Positions 15,867 through 22,577 of a DNA stretch of 64,000 nucleotides are shown piece by piece. The notes under the pieces are model-generated. The model made no database searches. It was not told the DNA's origin and saw nothing but the letters and a program-made list of their open reading frames with translations. Source of the DNA: Nocardioides sp. BGMRC 2183 (GTDB lineage Bacteria; Actinomycetota; Actinomycetes; Propionibacteriales; Nocardioidaceae); contig VSSA01000019.1 in NCBI GenBank assembly GCA_008123405.1, positions 20,093 through 84,092 on the forward strand, in the 5' to 3' direction. How positions within the stretch are numbered: position 1 is the first letter of the stretch; every line of letters begins with the position of its first letter. The position numbers were made by a program, and so were the translations under genes.

Positions 15867-16847
15867 TTGCCCACCCGGCAGGCACTGGATCTGGAGTCCG
15901 GCCCACGTAGCGTGCAGGAAGCACGGCGTTGGGTCACTTCAACCTGCCAGCAGCTGGGACGTGGCGACCTGGCCGACTGCGCGGAGCTCGCGATCTCCGA
16001 ACTGGTCACCAACGCGGTGCTGCACGGTCATCCGCCGATCCGGCTCCAGCTTCGCGGCACGCCCGAGCACCCTCGCTTCGAGGTGCACGACAACTCCACC
16101 GTGGCCCCGCAGCCGGACCGAGGCGGCGACAACCTCGACTTCACTGGTCTGGATCTGGACTCGATCGACGACTTCGATGAGGACCAGCTGAGCTCGATCC
16201 TGACCGTCGGCCGCGGGCTGGACATCGTCGCGCGCTCGTCGGTCAGCTGGGGCGCCGAGATCGAGGAGGACGGCAAGGCGGTCTGGTTCGAGCCGGCCGC
16301 CGAGATGGCCGAGCAAGGCGGCGCCGACTTCCAGCTCACCCACGCCGTCCCGCCACTCGCCGACAACTACACGCGCGTCGGCCAGATCGCGGTCCAGGTC
16401 AACGGAGTGCCGGTCGACGCGTTCACCCGGTTCCACCGCCACTTCCGCGACCTGCGGCGCGAGATCAGGTTGCTGGCGCTCGCCCACGAGGACGACTACC
16501 CGCTGGCCAAGGTGCTCTCCGAGCACTTCGACGCCCTCGAGGCGCCGCTGCGGCTCAACATGGGCAGGGAGCAGGTCGACGAGGCACGCGCGGCCGGCCG
16601 CACCCACCTCGACCTGCGGCTGCGGATGGCGCCCGACGTGGCCCGCCAGATCGGCGGTCTGATCGACCTGCTCGACGCCGCCGACGAGTTCAGCCGCGCC
16701 AACCGGCTGCTCACCGCCGCCCGCGTCCCCGCGCAGCGGTCGTTCCAGATCTGGTTCCTCGGCGAGTTCCGGCGACAGGCCGCTGGCGCGCCGCCGGTGC
16801 GATGGGGCGGTACGCCGGGCACCGCGGCACCCTCCGCGGCCCGCTGA
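15867..16847 (+). CDS. Anti-sigma-type histidine-kinase-like ATPase with C-terminal extension
   Basis: 326 residues. The first about 150 form a GHKL/HATPase domain of the RsbW/SpoIIAB type: N-box ELAISELVTNAVLHGH (Glu45, Asn49) and G-box TVGRGLDIVARSS near 113. These proteins usually bind sigma factors or anti-anti-sigma factors. The remaining about 170 residues are helical and Arg/Glu/Leu-rich; I do not recognise them. The start TTG 15867 is uncertain, with no strong ribosome site; a GTG about 17 codons later is an alternative. No sigma factor gene is adjacent. Confidence 0.75.
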   Translation: MPTRQALDLESGPRSVQEARRWVTSTCQQLGRGDLADCAELAISELVTNAVLHGHPPIRLQLRGTPEHPRFEVHDNSTVAPQPDRGGDNLDFTGLDLDSIDDFDEDQLSSILTVGRGLDIVARSSVSWGAEIEEDGKAVWFEPAAEMAEQGGADFQLTHAVPPLADNYTRVGQIAVQVNGVPVDAFTRFHRHFRDLRREIRLLALAHEDDYPLAKVLSEHFDALEAPLRLNMGREQVDEARAAGRTHLDLRLRMAPDVARQIGGLIDLLDAADEFSRANRLLTAARVPAQRSFQIWFLGEFRRQAAGAPPVRWGGTPGTAAPSAAR

Positions 16848-16890
16848 CTGGCCTCTGACTGGCCGCTGCCCCACCGCTGCCCTGTGCCGG

Positions 16891-17256
16891 TCACCCCCAA
16901 CCGAGCGAGTGCAGCTTCTCCTCGTCGATCCCGAAGTGGTGCGCCACTTCGTGCACCACGGTGATCCGGATCTCCTCGGCCAGGTCCTCCTCGTCCTCGC
17001 ACATCTCGAGGAGCGGCCTGCGGAAGAGGAAGATGCGGTCGGGCAGGTTCATCGTCAGCTGCGAGTCCCGCTCGGTGAGCGCGACTCCGTCGTAGAGCCC
17101 CAGCAGGTCGGCAGGCTCCCCCGCCGGCGGCTCCTCCTCCACCAGCACCACCACGTTGCGGACCAGTCGCGCCAACTCGTCGGGGATCTGGTCGAGGGCG
17201 CCGTCGACGAGCTCGTCGAAGCGCTCGGGGCTGACATCTACCGGCACGGGTCTCAT
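16891..17256 (-). CDS. Mini zincin metallopeptidase-family protein
   Basis: 121 residues ending in HEVAHHFGIDEEKLHSLG. The HExxH zinc motif is at about 102-106 and a following Leu-His is conserved in this very small zincin family of actinobacteria. The body carries PDRIFLFRRPL and EEIRITVVHE, which are family hallmarks as I know them. Whether it cleaves peptides in vivo is not established. ATG 17256. It is placed between the anti-sigma-like gene and the helical gene pair, in the direction of the latter. Confidence 0.85.
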   Translation of the reverse strand: MRPVPVDVSPERFDELVDGALDQIPDELARLVRNVVVLVEEEPPAGEPADLLGLYDGVALTERDSQLTMNLPDRIFLFRRPLLEMCEDEEDLAEEIRITVVHEVAHHFGIDEEKLHSLGWG

Positions 17257-17279
17257 TGTGCCGGGGTGGCGGTGGGCTG

Positions 17280-18443
17280 TCAGAGCGCGACTTGGGGTGG
17301 GCTCCAGTCGGAGTGGCTGGACATGACGTCGGCGACGTAGGCCTGGAGCGACTCGGAGCCGGTCGAGGAGCCGTCCTCCGGCGCAGCGGTGTGCAGTTGG
17401 TCCAGCACCGCCGTCATGTTGGCGGAGATGGTCTTGATGTCGTCGAGGAATCCGTCGTGCAGATCGTCGGAGACGACAGCCTGCATCACCTCAGACACCA
17501 CACTCTTGTCGTCGACGATGTAGACCATGGTCCCGGTCGCGACGCTGAACAGCCCGGCAGCGAACCCCGCCGGACCGGTGGCGAACAGCCCGATGACCCC
17601 GAGCGCGTAGCTGAGATTGCCGAAGACGGCCTTGTCCGGGTTGTCTTCCATCGCACCGGTCGGCCAGGCGCCGCTGCTGTCCTTCCACGCCTGCCATTGA
17701 CGCAGCGCCTCGCGGGCCCTGTCACGAGCCAGTCCAGCGACCTCGACCAAGTTCGTCTGATAGTCCGAGATGGTGGCGGCGATCCGAGCGCAGGTGACCT
17801 CCAGTCGACTCACGGCATGCAGATACAGACCGCACTTGTCGTTGACGTCGTTCCAGAACGCGCAGAAGGACTCGGAGCTCTCCGACGTCGTCGGCCAGTG
17901 CTTCTGGAGGTTGGTGAGCCAATCCGGCGCGTCTGCGGTGCCGGGCTCCACCCATCCTGCATCAGAGGAAACCTGGCGATAGAGCCATTGCCGGAGCGTT
18001 CCGAGCAGTGTCGTCGAGGTCGCGATCGGGCCCGGGTCGGGCTCCCAGACATTCTGGCTCGCGGTGCGATAGACCGTCGGTACGGCGCTGTCCACCCAGC
18101 TGTCGTGAGCGTCGTTCCAGACCTCGGTGATGGCGTCCTGGAGGATCCGCTCCCGGTCGGCGTTGGTGACCTCGGAGGTGTCCCAGTCGGGGTGCGACAT
18201 GTGCATCGCGACGTAGAGCGCCGGGGTGTCGAAGCCGTAGGTGCCCGGCACCGTGAAATGGCCGGGTTCGCGGGTCCATCCGTCGGAGAGCTCCTGCTCG
18301 TCCTGACCATCCAGCAGGTCCCAGACCGCCTCGTTGCCGGCGAGCTGTCCGATCAGGTCGATCAGATCGGAGATCAGCGGGTCCAGACGGTCGATGGCGG
18401 ACGTGCTCCCGCCACCACCGCCGCCCCCGACGTCGAACGCCAT
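17280..18443 (-). CDS. Large helical protein of unknown function, second of a pair
   Basis: 387 residues starting MAFDV then a run of seven Gly. Most of the rest is predicted helical, with a hydrophobic stretch at about 280-310 (LSYALGVIGLFATGPAGFAAGLF) inside Ala/Asp-rich helices. It follows the 120-aa gene by three bases, so the two are one operon. The arrangement of a small helical protein and a large helical protein with a hydrophobic middle resembles type VII (ESX) substrate pairs, but there is no clear WXG or YxxxD/E motif. I treat this as unassigned. No ESX machinery is in the window. Confidence 0.7.
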   Translation of the reverse strand: MAFDVGGGGGGGSTSAIDRLDPLISDLIDLIGQLAGNEAVWDLLDGQDEQELSDGWTREPGHFTVPGTYGFDTPALYVAMHMSHPDWDTSEVTNADRERILQDAITEVWNDAHDSWVDSAVPTVYRTASQNVWEPDPGPIATSTTLLGTLRQWLYRQVSSDAGWVEPGTADAPDWLTNLQKHWPTTSESSESFCAFWNDVNDKCGLYLHAVSRLEVTCARIAATISDYQTNLVEVAGLARDRAREALRQWQAWKDSSGAWPTGAMEDNPDKAVFGNLSYALGVIGLFATGPAGFAAGLFSVATGTMVYIVDDKSVVSEVMQAVVSDDLHDGFLDDIKTISANMTAVLDQLHTAAPEDGSSTGSESLQAYVADVMSSHSDWSPPQVAL

Positions 18444-18446
18444 CGC

Positions 18447-18809
18447 TCACACCTCCGGCGCCGTCGGCTCGGACGGCAGGTCAGGGTCCCCCAGGTACTC
18501 CCGGTGGTCGGCGAGCCAGGCCTCTGCCTCGGAATCGACCGCCACGAAGTCGTCGGCGATCTCATCCAGCCCGGTGGCGCTGTCGTTGAAGGTGCGCACC
18601 ATCGACCGGAGGTGCACGAACACCTCGACCGACAAGTCGCCGAGGTCGCCCCCGATCGGGTGGCCCCCGGCCAGGGCCACCTCGGCCAACACCGGCTCGA
18701 TCGCCTGGGTGACGTCGTCCGCGCGCACCTTGAACACGTTCGCCTTGCCCGGGAGCACGTCGTGCGCGGCCTCGTAGATCGCGCTCATCTTCATCTCGAT
18801 GGTCGACAT
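18447..18809 (-). CDS. Small helical protein, first of a pair
   Basis: 120 residues from ATG 18809 with AAGGAGAG upstream. Predicted long helices separated by a Gly-rich break (GGHPIGGDLGD) recall the helix-turn-helix hairpins of WXG100-size proteins, but the turn lacks WXG. The tail DPDLPSEPTAPEV is acidic and disordered. It is the first gene of a two-gene operon and is divergent from the fluoride riboswitch/crcB operon. No function is recognised. Confidence 0.68.
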   Translation of the reverse strand: MSTIEMKMSAIYEAAHDVLPGKANVFKVRADDVTQAIEPVLAEVALAGGHPIGGDLGDLSVEVFVHLRSMVRTFNDSATGLDEIADDFVAVDSEAEAWLADHREYLGDPDLPSEPTAPEV

Positions 18810-18924
18810 CGCGGTCTCTCCTTCCCTGGACCGGCCCTCCGCCGGCCCTCCGCGGTGGGCTGTCGTCCCGTCCTACCCCGCCGCCGTACTGTGAAACGGG
18901 TCACAACCACTCCCGGATAGACTC

Positions 18925-18985
18925 CGCGACGATGGCGGTGGGGCTCGCCGACAACCGCGCCGACGGCGCCAACAGTCCCTACCTT
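18925..18985 (+). ncRNA. Fluoride riboswitch (crcB motif)
   Basis: GGCG-GTG-GGGCT-CGCC (18934-18949) forms the first stem with its loop, AACCGC follows at 18953-18958, and GCGCC-GAC-GGCGC forms the second stem. AGTCC-CTAC (18974-18982) can pair with the loop GGGCT as the pseudoknot. This order and the conserved AAC.GC and CCTAC elements match the fluoride-sensing aptamer. One departure is GTG instead of ATG in the loop. A second hairpin (about 18984-19012) may be the expression platform. The downstream genes are fluoride exporters. Confidence 0.72.
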
Positions 18986-19058
18986 GAGATCGCGCTGCCC
19001 GCGGGATCTCAGTTCGACCGCGCCCGTGGTCGAGCCGACGAGGTAGGAGGAGTATTCG

Positions 19059-19568
19059 GTGACCCGAGACCCGCGCGACCACGACCTGCACGACCTACCA
19101 GTCGATCCCGACCTCGAGCCAGGGCCCACCGACGGTGCGCGCCGGTTGTGCTCCGAGCTCGACCTGCTGGCGCTGATCGCCATCGGCGGCGCGATCGGCG
19201 CGATCGCACGGTGGGCGCTCATCGAGGTGTGGGGCCACTCCGACCTCCCGTGGGCCGTGCTCGTCGCCAACACGGCCGGATGCGCGGCGATCGGGGTACT
19301 GATGGCCCTGCTGCTGGATCTGTCCTCGCCCGGGTCGCGGACGGCACAACGCGTCCGCGCACTCATCGGAGTCGGGTTCCTCGGCGGCTTCACCACCTTC
19401 TCGACCGCGATGCTCGACCTGCACGGCCTGCTCGTCGACGGGCGGCTGCCGGCCGCTGTGGGCGTAATGCTGCTCGGCCTGCTCACCGCACTGGCGGCCG
19501 TCCTCGTCGGACTGCTCGGCACCCGGCGGCTGCTGCAGGTCATCGTTGCGGCCCGGCGGGAGGTGTGA
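19059..19568 (+). CDS. crcB: Fluoride channel subunit FluC/CrcB, first copy
   Basis: 169 residues: an extended acidic cytoplasmic leader (1-35) then four membrane helices. Family motifs are GGAIGAIARW, the polar-track Asn in ANTAGC and the GFLGGFTTFSTAM region with the central Na+ and phenylalanine sites. Fluc channels expel fluoride. GTG 19059 is preceded by AGGAGG about eight bases upstream. It lies behind a fluoride riboswitch and is followed within five bases by a second Fluc gene, so the channel may be a heterodimer, as known in several Gram-positive bacteria. Confidence 0.93.
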   Translation: MTRDPRDHDLHDLPVDPDLEPGPTDGARRLCSELDLLALIAIGGAIGAIARWALIEVWGHSDLPWAVLVANTAGCAAIGVLMALLLDLSSPGSRTAQRVRALIGVGFLGGFTTFSTAMLDLHGLLVDGRLPAAVGVMLLGLLTALAAVLVGLLGTRRLLQVIVAARREV

Positions 19569-19572
19569 CGCG

Positions 19573-19935
19573 ATGACCTGGTGGTGGGTGCTGCTGGGAG
19601 GCGCGCTCGGTGCCCCGGCGCGCTACGCCGTCGACGTACTGCTCACCGGGTCCCGCGCGGGCGCCGTGTTCCCGCGCGGCACCTTCGCGGTCAACGTGGT
19701 GGGCTCGCTGTTGCTCGGGGGGCTGATCGGCGCAGCACCGTCGACCACGGTGACCGCGCTCGTCGGCACCGGATTCTGTGGAGCGCTGACGACGTACTCG
19801 ACGTTCGGGTTCGAGACCGTCCGCCTGGTCGAAGAGGGACGCTGGCGCATCGCGACGTGGTACGTCGTCGCCTCGTTGGCGACCGGTCTGGCGGCGGTCA
19901 GTGTCGGCTGGTGGTTCGGCGGCCTGCTCGCCTGA
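19573..19935 (+). CDS. crcB: Fluoride channel subunit FluC/CrcB, second copy
   Basis: 120 residues, standard length, four membrane helices. Motifs GGALGAPARY, VNVVGS and GTGFCGALTTYSTFGFE are intact. ATG 19573 lies four bases after the stop of the first copy. The two copies differ widely in sequence (different leader, loop and filter context), which fits paired subunits rather than a recent duplication. A strong bidirectional terminator follows. Confidence 0.94.
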   Translation: MTWWWVLLGGALGAPARYAVDVLLTGSRAGAVFPRGTFAVNVVGSLLLGGLIGAAPSTTVTALVGTGFCGALTTYSTFGFETVRLVEEGRWRIATWYVVASLATGLAAVSVGWWFGGLLA

Positions 19936-19975
19936 GGCTGAGAGGCCCTCGTCGTAGGTGCCACCGCCAGACGCA

Positions 19976-20007
19976 CGAAGGCCCTCCCATTCCTGGGAGG
20001 GCCTTCG
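19976..20007. terminator. Bidirectional terminator after crcB operon
   Basis: Perfect 14-bp stem CGAAGGCCCTCCCA / TGGGAGGGCCTTCG with loop TTCC, followed on the plus strand by TCTTCT. It serves crcB on the plus strand and tRNA-Asp on the minus strand. Confidence 0.88.
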
Positions 20008-20014
20008 TCTTCTG

Positions 20015-20088
20015 CGACCCCGACGGGACTCGAACCCGCGGCCTCCGCCGTGACAGGGCGGCGCGCTAACCAACTGCGCTACGGGGCC
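20015..20088 (-). tRNA. tRNA-Asp(GTC)
   Basis: 74 nt on the minus strand. The acceptor pairs GGCCCCG with CGGGGTC, the anticodon loop reads CTGTCAC with anticodon GTC, and the T-loop is TTCGAGT. CCA is not encoded. tRNA-Glu lies in the same direction about 126 bases upstream and probably shares its transcript. Confidence 0.95.
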
Positions 20089-20214
20089 TGGTGCCTTCGT
20101 TGTGAAGCGGTGGAACTCTAACCCACGGCGGGCCGTGGCTCCCAATCGGGACGAACCCCGCCTCGATCGGGCCGCGCTACGCCGGAACCGGCCAGGTTCC
20201 GAACGCACATCGCG

Positions 20215-20287
20215 CACCCCCGACCGGATTCGAACCGGCGCTACCGCCGTGAAAGGGCGGGGTCCTGGGCCGCTAGACGACGGGGGC
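20215..20287 (-). tRNA. tRNA-Glu(TTC)
   Basis: 73 nt on the minus strand. The acceptor pairs GCCCCCG with CGGGGGT, the anticodon loop is CTTTCAC with anticodon TTC, and the T-loop is TTCGAAT. It lies upstream of tRNA-Asp, in the common actinobacterial Glu-Asp-Phe cluster (Phe is here on the other strand). Confidence 0.95.
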
Positions 20288-20585
20288 CCACCGCGGCGGA
20301 CCGCGGCGGAGCCAGCATAGAGGTTCCGCCGCTGGGGGCTGTCGAGCGGGGCGTCGTTCCAGTGCGTGCACGAGTGCCGCCGACGAAGGAGGCGGGCCGG
20401 ATGCCCGACGACTGAGGAGAAGGTGCTCGGGTGCGTGCCGGGGCGGCGGCTCGCCGGCATGCCTTGGCGGCGGAACCTCTGAGTGCGCCAACCCCGGGCC
20501 AGGCTCATCGTGGGGGCACGTACGGTCGAGCCGGGACGCCACTTTCGTGACCGAGCAGGGTCTCGGGTAGGGTTGGCGATCGCTG

Positions 20586-20662
20586 GGGCAGGTAGCTCAG
20601 TTGGTACGAGCGTCCGCCTGAAAAGTGGAAGGTCGGCGGTTCGACCCCGCCCCTGCCCACCA
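20586..20662 (+). tRNA. tRNA-Phe(GAA)
   Basis: The acceptor pairs GGGCAGG with CCTGCCC, the anticodon loop is CTGAAAA with anticodon GAA, and the T-arm is GGCGG-TTCGACC-CCGCC. The 3' CCA is encoded (20660-20662), unlike the Lys, Asp and Glu genes here. Confidence 0.94.
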
Positions 20663-20666
20663 GCAC

Positions 20667-20710
20667 CGAAGCCCCCGACGGGAGACCGTCGGGGGCTTCG
20701 TTCGTTCGTT
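20667..20710 (+). terminator. Terminator of tRNA-Phe
   Basis: A 15-bp perfect stem (20667-20681 with 20686-20700), loop GAGA, is followed by TTCGTTCGTT. Confidence 0.88.
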
Positions 20711-20757
20711 GTCGGTGCCTGACGCCCGCGGCGCGTCGTGCCGCCCGCCTGCGCCCC

Positions 20758-22419
20758 TCACCTGCCCAGCAGCTCGCCCCGTCCGTGCTCGGCGTAGGTG
20801 GCCACCAGCCGGTCCCGGTCGGTGTCGGTCAACTCGCGGTAGCGAGTGCCGTCGCGCAGCAGGACCCGGTCACCGGTGTCGAGCCAGCCCTCCCGACGCA
20901 ATCGCGGCTTGTCCACCTTGCGGGTGGCCGTCACCGGCATCGCGTCGGTCACCCGGACGAAGAGCGGGCGCCACTTGGTGCCCAGGTCCGGCTGGGCATC
21001 GAGGAAGTCTGCGAGGGAGTCGCCGCTCACCTCGGCGCCCTCGTCGAGCTCGAGGGTAGCGGTCACCGCATCCCCGGTCACCGGGTCGGGCAGCGCGTAG
21101 ACGGCCACCACACGGGCGCCTGGATAGCGTGCGAGGAGCCGCTCGATCGGCGCGGTGGCCAGGTTCTCCGAGTCCACCCGCATCCAGTCCGCGGTGCGTC
21201 CGGCGAACCAGAAGTATCCCTCAGCGTCGCGGTAGCCGAGGTCACCGGTGTGGTACGCCGCGCCGCGCACCCGCTCGGCCGTGGCCTGCGGGTTCTTGTA
21301 GTAGCCCTCGAACCGCGCCGCGCCGGCGCGGTTCACGATCTCGCCGATCGCGGCCTCGGCGTTGGCGACACGGCCGTCGGCGTCGTACACGGCCCGGGGG
21401 CACTCGTTGCCATCCTCGTCCAGGATGACCACGTCGTGCCCGACCTGCGGGAGACCGAGCGAGCCTTCAGGCGCCCCCTCCCCGACGATCAGGTAGCAGC
21501 CGCCCTCGCTCTGCCCGTAGCTCTCGAAGACCGGCGCCTTGAAGCGGCGGAGGAACTCGGCGCGATCATGGGCGGAGGCCTCGGTGCCGAACCCGAACCT
21601 CAGCCGGGTCTCCGCCTCGCCCGGCCGCTCGGGTTGGGCCAGCACATAGGCCAACGAGCGGCCGACGTAGTTGAAGAACGTGGCGCCGAAGCGCTGCACG
21701 TCGGGCAGGAAGCCGGAGGCCGAGAACGACCGCCGCATCGCGTACGACGCCCCGCTGGCCAGGCACGACGCCCAGGCCGCCATCAGCGCATTGCCATGAA
21801 ACAGCGGCATCGCGTTGTAGGCGACGTCGTCGGCGGTCAGGCCCATCGTGTTGTAGGAGGCGATCAGCGCGAGCCGGCCGGTCGAGCAGACCACCGCCTT
21901 CGGCGCGCCGGTGGAGCCACTGGTGAAGGTGAGCAGCAGCAGGGTCTCGGGATCCTGGTCGCCACTGCCCGGGTCGCCCTCGGCCGGGAGGCTGGCGGCC
22001 CAGGTCTCGGTGCCGACGACGCGGTCGGCGTCGAGGCCGAGGTCGTCGGTCGGGTCGAGCTCCGCCAGCAGGTCCTCGTACCGGTCGTCGACGATGAGGA
22101 GGTCGAGGTCGACCCCACGGATGTCGCCGGCCAGCTCCTGCCCGCGGCGGGTGGGGTTGATCCCGACGACGGCGGCGCCGGCGAGCGCAGCGCCGCCGAT
22201 GCAGAAGAGGTACTCCGGGGTGTTCTCCATCAGGACCCCGACGTGCAACGTGCCGCTCGCGCTCCCCCGCACTGCGCGGAACCGATCGGCGCGCCGGGCG
22301 GACTCGGCGAGGAACTCGCGCCAGGTCCAGCGGTCGTCCTCGAAGAGGAGGGCGTCGTGATCGGCGGTCTCCGGCGCGGCGGCGAGACCCAGCAACAGTT
22401 CAGCAACGGTGGCGGCCAT
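20758..22419 (-). CDS. Acyl-CoA synthetase (FadD17-like)
   Basis: 553 residues of the ANL adenylating superfamily. The P-loop TFTSGSTGAPKAVV is near 168-181, the AMP-binding YGQSEGG near 310, the motif YHTGDLGYRDAEGYFWFAGR near 405, and a C-terminal catalytic Lys in TRKVDKPRLR. The usual GE in the hinge is replaced by SEN (VDSENLATAPIE), as in the FadD17 group of mycobacteria, which activates steroid side-chain or fatty acids. The exact substrate is unknown. ATG 22419 is preferred to TTG 22431. It is divergent from an MMPL transporter. I find no KstR-like site in its promoter gap. Confidence 0.88.
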   Translation of the reverse strand: MAATVAELLLGLAAAPETADHDALLFEDDRWTWREFLAESARRADRFRAVRGSASGTLHVGVLMENTPEYLFCIGGAALAGAAVVGINPTRRGQELAGDIRGVDLDLLIVDDRYEDLLAELDPTDDLGLDADRVVGTETWAASLPAEGDPGSGDQDPETLLLLTFTSGSTGAPKAVVCSTGRLALIASYNTMGLTADDVAYNAMPLFHGNALMAAWASCLASGASYAMRRSFSASGFLPDVQRFGATFFNYVGRSLAYVLAQPERPGEAETRLRFGFGTEASAHDRAEFLRRFKAPVFESYGQSEGGCYLIVGEGAPEGSLGLPQVGHDVVILDEDGNECPRAVYDADGRVANAEAAIGEIVNRAGAARFEGYYKNPQATAERVRGAAYHTGDLGYRDAEGYFWFAGRTADWMRVDSENLATAPIERLLARYPGARVVAVYALPDPVTGDAVTATLELDEGAEVSGDSLADFLDAQPDLGTKWRPLFVRVTDAMPVTATRKVDKPRLRREGWLDTGDRVLLRDGTRYRELTDTDRDRLVATYAEHGRGELLGR

Positions 22420-22500
22420 GCCCCCATGCAACCGGGTCCCCGCGAGTGGCGCAGGTCACCTTCTCGATGGGCAGGACGCCGCGCCGCCGTACCAAACTGC

Positions 22501-22563
22501 CGACTCAACGGGCCCCAACCCCCAACTCAACGGGCCCGAAACCCCAACTCAACGCGCGAGATG
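22501..22563. repeat. Three direct ~21-bp repeats before the MMPL gene
   Basis: CGACTCAACGGGCCCCAACC, CCAACTCAACGGGCCCGAAAC and CCAACTCAACGCGCG follow head to tail (core ACTCAACGGGCCC). They lie in the divergent gap between fadD and MMPL, inside what a longer MMPL reading would translate. Operator-like direct repeats or a degenerate gene-end element are both possible. Confidence 0.65.
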
Positions 22564-22577
22564 TGGGGGTCTCAGGC

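Noticed and set aside
20758-22577. KstR-type control of the fadD17-like gene, as in mycobacteria
   Set aside because: I looked for TnnAACnnGTTnnA in the divergent gap and found none.
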